A DNA stretch of 64,000 nt from Paenibacillus sp. SY21-1 (GTDB taxonomy: Bacteria > Bacillota > Bacilli > Paenibacillales > Paenibacillaceae), in assembly GCF_005222705.1 (NCBI RefSeq), contig NZ_STGF01000030.1, positions 1 to 64,000 of the forward strand. The letters are read 5' to 3'. The notes below the pieces were generated by a model. That model had not been told where the DNA came from. It saw only the letters and a list, made by a program, of their open reading frames with translations, and searched no databases. Every line of letters starts with the position of its first letter. The first letter of the stretch is position 1. Made by a program: the position numbers and the translations under genes. Shown in pieces: positions 50,397-58,599 of the stretch.

Positions 50397-53300
50397 TCAC
50401 ATTTTCCCAAGCGCTATCCAGTTTAAGCTGCCTATCTGATCCTGACTAAAGCGGGTGCGTATGATGGCGACTGCAGCCTTATCGACCGCTTTCCATTTTA
50501 TCGCCGCATAGCAAGCGGGATTGTCGACTGTGACAGTAAGACTGTAGCCATTGTCATTGAATGCTTCGTCAAAAATGATTACAATTTCGACATGCTCCAG
50601 CTGCGCGTTGAGCTTATAGGAAGCAAGGCCAAATTGCTGCAGCACGACGCCCTTATTCGGAGGAGATATGACAGGAGCAAAATTTAAAGCGGCAAGATCT
50701 ATCGCCTCATTCTGAATATGCTCGCTGCCGATCGCTTGTGGCGCAATGTGTTCAGGACGAACTGACTCCGGTGTAAGCCGCTGGTCCGAAAATATACCTG
50801 CAGCCAGCTTATCTGCTGTAATGGAGCCTGCTGCAAGATGTCCGTTGCTTACGCATCCTGTTGCCAGCTGCTCGCCGGTTACGCTGCCAGCTATCAGATG
50901 TTCTGTTCCTACGCTTCCGAATGCCAGGTGCTCACCAGTTACGCTGTTAGCTGTCAGGTGCTCCGTTCCTACGCTTCCGCTAGCCAACTGCTCATTCGTT
51001 ACGCTGCCAGGCGTCAAATGCTCCGTTTCCACGCTTCCGTATGCCAGTTGCTCACCAGTTACGCTGTTAGCTGTCAGGTGCTCCGTTCCTACGCTTCCGC
51101 TAGCCAACTGCTCATTCGTTACGCTGTCAGGCGTCAAATGCTCCGTTCTTACGCTTCCGAATGCCAGCTGCTCGCTCGTCACGCTACCTGACGTCAGATG
51201 CTCCGTTCCCACGCTTCCTGATGCCAGTTGCTCACCAGTTACGCTGTTAGCTGTCAGGTGCTCTTTCCCTACGCTTCCGTTCGCTAGATGCTTGCCTGTC
51301 ACACTGATCGAGGTCAGGTGCTCTGATCCTACACTTTCGAACGCCAGATGCTCGCCTGTCACGCTGCCTGACGTCAAGTGCTCCGCTCCTACGCTTCCGT
51401 TCGCCAGATGCTCACTAGTCACGCTGCCTAACGTCAGATGCTCCGTCCCTACGCTTCCATACGCCAACTGCTCACTCGTCACGCTGCCTGCTGTCAGATG
51501 TTCCGTTCCTACGCTTCTGATTGCCAACTGCTCGCCTGTTATGCTACCTGCTGTTAAATGCTCCGTTCCCACGCTTCCATACGCCAACTGCTCACTCGTC
51601 ACGCTGCCTGCTGTCAAATGCTCTGTTCCTACGCTTTCGTACGACAGATGTTCCCTCGTTACGCTGCCTGCTGTTAAATGCTCCGTTCCCACGCTTCCGT
51701 TCGCCAGCTGCTCACTCGTTACGCTGCCTGCTGTCAGATGCTCCGATTCCACGCTTCCGAACGACAACTGCTCGCCTGTTACGCTGTTAGCTGTCAGATG
51801 CTCCGTTCCTACGCTTTCGTATGACAGATGTTCCCTCGTTACGCTGCCTACTGTTAAATGCTCCGTTCCCACACTTCCAAACGCCAGATGCTCACTAGTC
51901 ACGCTGCCTAACGTCAGATGCTCCGTCCCTACGCTTCCATACGCCAACTGCTCACTCGTTACGCTGCCTGCTGTCAAATGCTCTGTTCCTACGCTTTCGT
52001 ACGACAGATGTTCCCTCGTTACGCTGCCTGCTGTTAAATGCTCCGTTCCCACGCTTCCGTTCGCCAGCTGCTCACTCGTTACGCTGCCTGCTGTCAGATG
52101 CTCCGTTCCTATGCTTTCGTACGACAGATGTTCCCTCGTTACGCTGCCTGCTGTCAAATGCTCCGTTCCCACACTTCCAAACGCCAACTGCCCACTTGTC
52201 ACGCTGCCTAACGTCAGATGCTCCGTCCCTACGCTTCCATACGCCAATTGCTCACCTGTTACGCTGCCTAACGTCAGTTGCTCCGTTCCCACGCTTCCGT
52301 CTGCCAGCTGCTCACCCGTTACGCTGCCTGCTGTCAAATGCTCCGTCCCTACGCTTCCATAAGCTAGCTGCTCACTCGTCACGCTGCCTAACGTCAGATG
52401 CTCCGTCCCTACGCTTCCATACGCCAATTGCTCACTCGTTACGCTGCCTAACGTCAGATGCTCCGTCCCTACGCTTCCATACGCCAACTGCTCACTCGTC
52501 ACGCTGCCTGCTGTTAAATGCTCCGTCCCTACGCTTCCGTCTGCCAGTTGCTCACCCGTTACGCTGCCTAACGTCAGATGCTCCGTTCCTACGCTTCTGT
52601 CTGCCAGCTGCTCACCCGTTACGCTGCCTGCTGTCAGGTGCTCCGTTCCTACGCTTCCGTTCGCCAGCTGCTCACTCGTCACGCTGCCTGCTGTCAGGTG
52701 CTCCGTCCCTACGCTTCCGTCTGCCAGTTGCTCACCCGTTACGCTGCCTGCTGTCAGATGCTCCGTTCCTACGCTTCCATAAGCTAGCTGCTCACTCGTC
52801 ACGCTGCCTGCTGTTAGATGCTCCGTTCCTACGCTTCCGTTCGCCAGCTGCTCGCTCGTCACGCTGCCAGCTGTCAAATGCTCCGTTCCCACACTTCCGT
52901 TCGCCAGCTGCTCACTTGTCACGCTGCCTAACGTCAGATGCTCCGTCCCTACGCTTCCATAAGCTAGCTGCTCACTCGTCACGCTGCCTGCTGTTAGATG
53001 CTCCGTTCCCACGCTTCCGTTCGCCAGCTGCTCACTCGTCACGCTGCCTGCTGTCAGGTGCTCCGTTCCTACGCTTCCGTCTGCCAGCTGCTCACCCGTT
53101 ACGCTGCCTGCTGTCAAATGCTCCGTCCCTACGCTTCCGTCTGCCAACTGCTCACCCGTTACGCTGCCTGCTGACAGATGCTCCGACCCTACGCTTCTAT
53201 CCGCCAGCTGTCTGCTGCCGATGCTTCCCGGCTGAAGCTTGGCGCCTGCGATGCTCTCATCGGCCGGCTTGTTTAGAGCCAGTACGTCGGCTGTCAAGTG

Positions 53301-56183
53301 GGCAATAGTAATGGTGCCTTTCCGGAGGTGGTAGCTTGCGATTGATTCCGGCTTCAAATGTTTGCCGCTTAGCGCTTCGAGCTGAATATGTTGACCGCCG
53401 ACTGAAGCCTGAGCCAGCTTGGAGGAGCTGACCGCCTCGCTCTTTAAGGAATCCTCGCCGACACTGCCAACTGCCAGATGCTCGGCTTTAACGGCTTGGG
53501 TCGACAAACGCAAGGAGTCCACCGAACGCTCCGCCAGCTTCTCCTTTGTAACAGAGCCGTCAGCTAAATGTCTTGTTTGGACGGCTTCCTCCTGCAAGGA
53601 AGATGAGCCTACGGAATCCTGCTGCAGCTTTTCCTCATTAATAATTCCCGCTGCAAGCTTCTCCTCCGTAATCGCACCGTCTGCCAAATGCAAGCCAAGA
53701 ATGCTGTCTTCTGCAAGATGAACGCTTAATACCGAGCTTTCCGCCAAATGTCGGCTTTGCACCGATTCATTGGTCAAATGCTTGGGCTGCACGGCTCCGG
53801 CCGCCAATTTGGCGCTGTCTACTACATCGTCTTGAAGCTGCTGCGTTCCGACAAGCTGTGGAGACAAGTGCCTCGATTCGATTGCGTCCTGCCGGATATG
53901 CTCTCCGCCCAGCGAATCCGGTTGAAGATGGCGGGCAGATACAGCTCCTGCAGCAATATGGCCCGATTGAACAAGTCCTTGCGCAAGCTTCGAGCTTGTG
54001 ACAACGCCATCAGCGAGCTTTTCTTCCGAAACGCTGAAATCTGCCAGCTTCTCGGTTGTGACCGACTCAGGCGACAGCTTTAGCGAGCTGATTACGTAAT
54101 CGGCCAGATGTCGCGAGGAGATTGCGCCTGATTCGATATGCCTCTCCGTTACCGCATCGGCAGCCAGCTTCTCGCCCGTTACAGAATGGGAGCGCAGCTG
54201 TCTCCTATCCACGGATTCATCCGCCAGGCAGTCGCTGTCAATCGCATGCATGGCCACATGCCGTCGCTGCACCGCGTGTTCCTCGATCGCATTGCTTGTT
54301 ACTGCTTCTTGGGACAAATGATAGGGCTTAATCGCCGAAGGCGCAATTTTATGAAACGTAATCGTTTCGTTTTGCAAATGCCTGGTTTCGACGCTATCCT
54401 CCTTCAGAATGTCTCCGTCTACCGCGCCTTCTGCAAGCTTGCTGCGGGTTACCGATTCATCCGCTAATTGCGCCATGCCGACTGCTTCATAGCCGATGTG
54501 CTCTTCGCGCACAGCCAAAGGCGACAGCTTCTCTTCATTGACAATCCCGTTCTGCAGTTGTTCCCTGTTAATGGAATGGGGAGCCAGGTGCTTCTCTGTA
54601 ACTGCAAGCGGAGACAAGTGCTCCGTCAAGATCTGGCTGTCGGCAATTTTGTCTGCCGTGACGCTAGCGCGCCCAAGATGACGATTTAATACCGCATCGC
54701 TTGCCAGCTTCTGTGAGCTCACGCTTGAATCGGACAGCTTCGACTGCGTAACCGAATGGTCTACAAGCTTAATCGTCGATACGGATTGCTCGGCCAGTTT
54801 TGCCGTCGTTACGGATTGTTCGGCCAGGTGGCCGCTTCCTACCTGAGCTGCGGCGATATGGACGCTTCTTACGGCCGCCGACTGCAGATGTGACGAAGAT
54901 ACCGCTCCGTCCGCCAATTGTTCGGACTCGACCGCTTTTGCTTGCAGCTCCGTTGTTCCGACGGCCCCTTCCGCCAGATACTCGCTTGTGATTTCTCCCG
55001 GGGCCAAATGCTTTCCCAGAATGCTGCCTACCGCTACATGCTCCGCCAGCAGCACGCCGGGCTGCAGATGAGTGGACTCAATTGCGCCGGGAGCGATTTT
55101 TTCTCCGGTAACTGCGCCATCGCGCAGCTTCGATCGTGTGACGGATTCTGAAGCCAGCTTGGAATTATCTATGGCATCATTGGCCAGGTGACTGGACTGA
55201 ATGGCTCCGCTTTTGACCTTGGTGCCGTCAATAGACTGATCCGCCAGTAGCCCCGAGGTGATAATAAAAGGACTTAAATGCTTGGCTGCTATCGAGCCTT
55301 CGGCGATTTTGCTGGCGTCGATCGTGCGATCGGCCAATTTTTCCGACGTAATGGCTCCATCCTGCAGCTTCGCTCCGGTTACGGAATAATCGACGAGCTT
55401 GCGTCCGCTTACTGCGTTGTTGATCAGATGCTCCTCGCCAATCGATTCGGGGGCGATTTTGGCGGACCGAACCGCTCCATCGGCAATATGAATGCTTTGC
55501 ACGGCAAAATCCGCGATGCTTTCGGCCCGAACGCTATCCGGCGCAAGCTTTGACGCATTGATTGCTCCTGGCGCCACCTTATCGGCGGTTACCGACAGAT
55601 CCTTTAAATCATCCGTGTAAATAAAGGATGTCGGCAAGGCAGGCGTGCGCTTCTCCTCCACGCGCGCGAGCTTCTCGTCGTTGCTTGGCATGACCGGCGT
55701 CTCCTGCATCTGTTCTTGCTCTTGCTTCTTCACTTTCTGCTGCACTTGCTCCAGCACATACTTTTGCACCTGGTCCAGTACACGCTTCTGCTCCTGTTCA
55801 TACTTTTGCAAATGCTCCTGCACAGGCTTCTGTACAGGCATCGGCTTCAGCTCATCCTTCTGCACGCTTAACGTTTCCTGCTCTCGTATGCCCGTATCTT
55901 CACCCAGAGAAAGCTCCGGGCTCGGCTGCTCTTGCTCCGTATCGCCCGCTTCCTCGTTACGCTGATCAGAGGGCTCCAACAGCGACATGATCGAGTTGAT
56001 GCTCGCTCTTGCGCCGCTCTCCGTTTTTGTGGAAACGGTTAGTGTGCTCTCCTCTTCTTGCGGCAGCTGTATTTTTCTTTTGCGACCTTCGTCCAGCCAT
56101 CTGAGCTCGGAAGTATTCGGATTATCGACATAAAAAAGCGGCTTCCGTCCTTTGGGACTTTTCCCTCTTCTGCCTTTTGCCAT
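50397..56183 (-). CDS. Giant decapeptide-repeat protein with WIAG-type C-terminal tail
   Basis: A 1928-residue protein starting at ATG 56183 (GGAGAGG upstream). Residues 1-40 are basic (MAKGRRGKSPKGRK). Residues 40-170 are Glu/Gln-rich with a predicted coiled coil. Residues about 190-1835 consist of about 160 decapeptides of the form xSVxxxxLxx. The first half is diverged; the second (about 987-1767) is 39 near-identical 20-residue units such as GSVGTEHLTAGSVTSEQLAN. The last about 90 residues form a separate domain ending LNWIALGKM, like the WIAG-tail domain annotated in Paenibacillus proteins. Similar repeats occur in trimeric phage fibres. I infer a fibrous spore-surface protein and a Ser/Thr-rich substrate for the nearby transferases. 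No signal peptide, consistent with mother-cell assembly. Confidence 0.8.
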   Translation of the reverse strand: MAKGRRGKSPKGRKPLFYVDNPNTSELRWLDEGRKRKIQLPQEEESTLTVSTKTESGARASINSIMSLLEPSDQRNEEAGDTEQEQPSPELSLGEDTGIREQETLSVQKDELKPMPVQKPVQEHLQKYEQEQKRVLDQVQKYVLEQVQQKVKKQEQEQMQETPVMPSNDEKLARVEEKRTPALPTSFIYTDDLKDLSVTADKVAPGAINASKLAPDSVRAESIADFAVQSIHIADGAVRSAKIAPESIGEEHLINNAVSGRKLVDYSVTGAKLQDGAITSEKLADRTIDASKIAEGSIAAKHLSPFIITSGLLADQSIDGTKVKSGAIQSSHLANDAIDNSKLASESVTRSKLRDGAVTGEKIAPGAIESTHLQPGVLLAEHVAVGSILGKHLAPGEITSEYLAEGAVGTTELQAKAVESEQLADGAVSSSHLQSAAVRSVHIAAAQVGSGHLAEQSVTTAKLAEQSVSTIKLVDHSVTQSKLSDSSVSSQKLASDAVLNRHLGRASVTADKIADSQILTEHLSPLAVTEKHLAPHSINREQLQNGIVNEEKLSPLAVREEHIGYEAVGMAQLADESVTRSKLAEGAVDGDILKEDSVETRHLQNETITFHKIAPSAIKPYHLSQEAVTSNAIEEHAVQRRHVAMHAIDSDCLADESVDRRQLRSHSVTGEKLAADAVTERHIESGAISSRHLADYVISSLKLSPESVTTEKLADFSVSEEKLADGVVTSSKLAQGLVQSGHIAAGAVSARHLQPDSLGGEHIRQDAIESRHLSPQLVGTQQLQDDVVDSAKLAAGAVQPKHLTNESVQSRHLAESSVLSVHLAEDSILGLHLADGAITEEKLAAGIINEEKLQQDSVGSSSLQEEAVQTRHLADGSVTKEKLAERSVDSLRLSTQAVKAEHLAVGSVGEDSLKSEAVSSSKLAQASVGGQHIQLEALSGKHLKPESIASYHLRKGTITIAHLTADVLALNKPADESIAGAKLQPGSIGSRQLADRSVGSEHLSAGSVTGEQLADGSVGTEHLTAGSVTGEQLADGSVGTEHLTAGSVTSEQLANGSVGTEHLTAGSVTSEQLAYGSVGTEHLTLGSVTSEQLANGSVGTEHLTAGSVTSEQLANGSVGTEHLTAGSVTSEQLAYGSVGTEHLTAGSVTGEQLADGSVGTEHLTAGSVTSEQLANGSVGTEHLTAGSVTGEQLADRSVGTEHLTLGSVTGEQLADGSVGTEHLTAGSVTSEQLAYGSVGTEHLTLGSVTSEQLAYGSVGTEHLTLGSVTSEQLAYGSVGTEHLTAGSVTGEQLADGSVGTEQLTLGSVTGEQLAYGSVGTEHLTLGSVTSGQLAFGSVGTEHLTAGSVTREHLSYESIGTEHLTAGSVTSEQLANGSVGTEHLTAGSVTREHLSYESVGTEHLTAGSVTSEQLAYGSVGTEHLTLGSVTSEHLAFGSVGTEHLTVGSVTREHLSYESVGTEHLTANSVTGEQLSFGSVESEHLTAGSVTSEQLANGSVGTEHLTAGSVTREHLSYESVGTEHLTAGSVTSEQLAYGSVGTEHLTAGSITGEQLAIRSVGTEHLTAGSVTSEQLAYGSVGTEHLTLGSVTSEHLANGSVGAEHLTSGSVTGEHLAFESVGSEHLTSISVTGKHLANGSVGKEHLTANSVTGEQLASGSVGTEHLTSGSVTSEQLAFGSVRTEHLTPDSVTNEQLASGSVGTEHLTANSVTGEQLAYGSVETEHLTPGSVTNEQLASGSVGTEHLTANSVTGEHLAFGSVGTEHLIAGSVTGEQLATGCVSNGHLAAGSITADKLAAGIFSDQRLTPESVRPEHIAPQAIGSEHIQNEAIDLAALNFAPVISPPNKGVVLQQFGLASYKLNAQLEHVEIVIIFDEAFNDNGYSLTVTVDNPACYAAIKWKAVDKAAVAIIRTRFSQDQIGSLNWIALGKM
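50881..53220. repeat. 60-bp tandem repeat array, 39 units, inside the giant gene
   Basis: Thirty-nine consecutive 60-base units (minus-strand product: 20 residues each) differ at only a few positions, mostly giving A/L, N/D/Y and G/S changes. The near identity points to recent amplification or gene conversion, and the copy number should vary among strains. Upstream (53.2-55.6 kb) the same decapeptide pattern continues but the DNA is diverged. Confidence 0.95.
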
Positions 56184-56262
56184 TGTCCTCTCCTTCTTCC
56201 ACCTGAAATGTCATAGGCAATATATGCAGAAACCTATGGGCTCGCTACATTCAATGCAAAAA

Positions 56263-56285
56263 GCCCCGTCCTTGAAGGACGGAGC
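56263..56285 (-). terminator. Terminator of the iron-siderophore permease operon
   Basis: GGCTCCGTCC pairs with GGACGGGGC (minus strand) and is followed by TTTTTGCATTG. It lies about 60 bases after the second permease gene. Confidence 0.85.
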
Positions 56286-56343
56286 CAAAGAGAAGAAATG
56301 AAATTTATGATGGTCGCCAGAACGACCGAACCGCCAAACGCAA

Positions 56344-57375
56344 TTATTTGGGCCTCGACATTAGATACAGGAAATACGGAGCGCCGATAACCGCTACGAC
56401 GATACCTGTAGGAATTCCATCCGGCTGAATAATCCAACGACCGAGCGTATCCGCAACGAGAACGAGCAAGCCTCCCGCCAATGCGGAGGCCGGCAGCAGC
56501 GCTTGATGCTGCGGGCCGACAAGTCGACGAGCCACATGCGGAGCAATTAAGCCGACAAAGCCGATGCCGCCGCCGACAGCCACGCAGGAGCCCGCCAGGC
56601 CGACTGCCGCTGCAACCAGCCAAGCGCGTTCCCGATTAATGCGCGCGCCCAGACCGACTGCGAGCTGATCGCCCAGATTAAGCGCATTAAGCACCTTGGC
56701 CTTATAAAAGACGAACGGCAAAATAATGACGATCCAAGGAAGCAAAGCAAGTACAAACTTCCAATTGGTTCCCCAAATATTCCCGGCCATCCAGACGGCG
56801 ATAAACTGAAATTTGTTAGGGTCCAGCTTTAATTGCAAAATTTGAATAACAGCCGAAATGCCCGCCGCAAATGCGATACCGACCAAAATCATTCTTGTAG
56901 GCATGAAGCCGTGATTGCGACGGAACGAGAATAGGAAAATGAGCAGTGCCGTAAGCGAAGCGCCCACCAGTGCGAGCACGGGCATAAGAAAAATGGAACC
57001 GCGCTGCGTGGTCGGATAAAAGCTAATAAACAATACGACCGCAAGACTGGCGCCGGCGTTAATGCCCAGCAAGCCGGGATCGGCCAGCGGATTTCGCGAA
57101 AGCCCTTGAATAATGGCGCCCGATACGGCAAAGCCCATTCCGATAAGAATGGAAATGACGATGCGCGGCAACCGGAAGTCGAATAAAATAAGCTCCTGCT
57201 TATCCGTGCCCGCCCCAAACAGCGTCTTCACGACATCCAGTGGACTGAGCCGAATGTAGCCGGTATTCATACTGATAATAAAGGCGATTATTATAAGCGC
57301 CGCCAGTGTAACAATGACAAATACGGAGCGTTTTTTTCTGCGTTGTTCGGTTGATGTGATATAGAGCGTATCCAC
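56344..57375 (-). CDS. FecCD-family iron-siderophore ABC permease
   Basis: A 343-residue membrane protein with about nine to ten helices and the FecCD hallmarks: LFDFRLPRIVISILIGMGFAVSG, IIQGLSRNPLADPGLLGINAGASLAV and GFVGLIAPHVARRLVGP (cytoplasmic coupling region). It pairs with the upstream permease 57378-58412 (2-base gap) to form the channel of an Fhu/Fec-type importer. The ATPase and binding protein are not in the window; such permease pairs often use a shared ATPase. Confidence 0.93.
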   Translation of the reverse strand: MDTLYITSTEQRRKKRSVFVIVTLAALIIIAFIISMNTGYIRLSPLDVVKTLFGAGTDKQELILFDFRLPRIVISILIGMGFAVSGAIIQGLSRNPLADPGLLGINAGASLAVVLFISFYPTTQRGSIFLMPVLALVGASLTALLIFLFSFRRNHGFMPTRMILVGIAFAAGISAVIQILQLKLDPNKFQFIAVWMAGNIWGTNWKFVLALLPWIVIILPFVFYKAKVLNALNLGDQLAVGLGARINRERAWLVAAAVGLAGSCVAVGGGIGFVGLIAPHVARRLVGPQHQALLPASALAGGLLVLVADTLGRWIIQPDGIPTGIVVAVIGAPYFLYLMSRPK

Positions 57376-57377
57376 TG

Positions 57378-58412
57378 TTAGTCCCCTCTCATTCTTGTAA
57401 TCAGATACAGGAAGAAAGGTACGCCGATTACAGCAATAATTAGCCCGATAGGCGTTTCCGCAGGCGGATTAATCATTCTCGCGCCGACATCCGCAAGCAC
57501 CATTAATAGACTGCCAAGCACTGCCGAGCAAGGAATGATCCAACGATAATCGACTCCGACAAAAAATCGGGCGACATGGGGAATAATCAGTCCGACGAAG
57601 CCGACCGCGCCGACCATCGATACGGAAGCGCCGGCAAGCATCAGAACGATGACAACGCCGATAGCTTTGACAACGCCTGTACGTTGGCCAAGCCCCGAGG
57701 CCACATCGTCGCCAAGGCTAAGCAGCGTGATGGAGCGCGATAAAGCTATTGCAGCAGCAATGGCGCCAAGCACCCATGGTGCGATAATTTTAACCTGCAG
57801 CCATTTCACCCCGGCTATGCCCCCGGCATACCAGAATGCAAGGTCCTGTCCGATGCGGAAATAAATCGCTATCCCTTCAGCAAGCGCAACAAGCAGCGCG
57901 CCTACTGCGGCCCCGGCAAGCGTCAGTCGAACGGGCGTCAATCCGCCCTTGGCCATTGAACCGATACCGTACACAAGCCCCAGACCTACCGCCGCTCCGG
58001 CAAACGAGAGGAACATAAGATGCAAATACGATACGCCAGGGAAAAAGGCAAAGCATAACGCCAGCACAAAACCTGCCCCGGCATTAACCCCGAGCAAGCT
58101 GGAGTCCGCAAGCGGATTTCTCGTCATTCCCTGCATAATGGCCCCCGCTACGGAGAAGGCCGCGCCAATTAACGCGCCCGCCAGGGCACGCGGCATACGC
58201 AATTCTTTAATAATCTGGTGAGGCGTCAAATCCGGATTAAAATGAAAAACAGCTTCCCACACTGTCGTAAAGCTGATATTCGCCGCACCGACGGAGATGG
58301 AAAGTCCCAACGACAGCAAGAGCGCCGCTAACCCTGCGAATAGAATCAGAGTTGCCGCGAACGGCCTGGTTCTAAGCTTGGGAGCGGCTTTGGATTGAAG
58401 AGGCGTTGACAT
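57378..58412 (-). CDS. FecCD-family iron-siderophore ABC permease
   Basis: A 344-residue partner of the downstream permease, with the same signature blocks: IIKELRMPRALAGALIGAAFSVAG, IMQGMTRNPLADSSLLGVNAGAGF and GFVGLIIPHVARFFVGVDYRWIIP. First gene of a two-gene operon behind a perfect Fur-type dyad. The substrate (ferric siderophore, possibly hydroxamate) cannot be told from permeases alone. Confidence 0.93.
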   Translation of the reverse strand: MSTPLQSKAAPKLRTRPFAATLILFAGLAALLLSLGLSISVGAANISFTTVWEAVFHFNPDLTPHQIIKELRMPRALAGALIGAAFSVAGAIMQGMTRNPLADSSLLGVNAGAGFVLALCFAFFPGVSYLHLMFLSFAGAAVGLGLVYGIGSMAKGGLTPVRLTLAGAAVGALLVALAEGIAIYFRIGQDLAFWYAGGIAGVKWLQVKIIAPWVLGAIAAAIALSRSITLLSLGDDVASGLGQRTGVVKAIGVVIVLMLAGASVSMVGAVGFVGLIIPHVARFFVGVDYRWIIPCSAVLGSLLMVLADVGARMINPPAETPIGLIIAVIGVPFFLYLITRMRGD

Positions 58413-58477
58413 GCGTGTAACTACCTTTCTGTATGTAAACTTTATTCAGCAAACCGCACAAAAAAAATCCGTTACAG

Positions 58478-58498
58478 TGATAACGATTCTCGTTTTCA
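58478..58498 (-). promoter_or_regulatory. Fur box upstream of the permease operon
   Basis: TGATAACGA-TTC-TCGTTTTCA is a near-perfect inverted repeat matching the Fur-binding pattern (TGATAATnATTATCA). It overlaps the presumed promoter 66 bases before the first permease start. Confidence 0.8.
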
Positions 58499-58561
58499 AT
58501 ATAACAGATTTTTAATTTTTTTTCAATGCCGGATTTTAAACTTCAACGAGGGCGGCCGCTT

Positions 58562-58593
58562 GCACCAACGACAGCAGCAACTGTCGTTGGTGC
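58562..58593 (-). terminator. Hairpin after thiC
   Basis: GCACCAACGACAG pairs perfectly with CTGTCGTTGGTGC around a 6-base loop, 7 bases after the thiC stop. No T-run follows on the minus strand, so it may act as an mRNA 3' stabiliser or a weak terminator. Confidence 0.6.
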
Positions 58594-58599
58594 TCGGAC

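Noticed and set aside
50881..53220. CRISPR array
   Set aside because: The 60-bp units repeat across their full length with no unique spacers, and are in frame with a protein repeat.
50746..53308. Long plus-strand open frames (538 and 370 residues) opposite the giant gene
   Set aside because: They are antisense images of the 60-bp tandem repeat, which has no stop codons in some frames because each unit repeats the same codons. They lack ribosome sites, and are Cys/Ser/Pro or Arg/His-rich low-complexity sequence.
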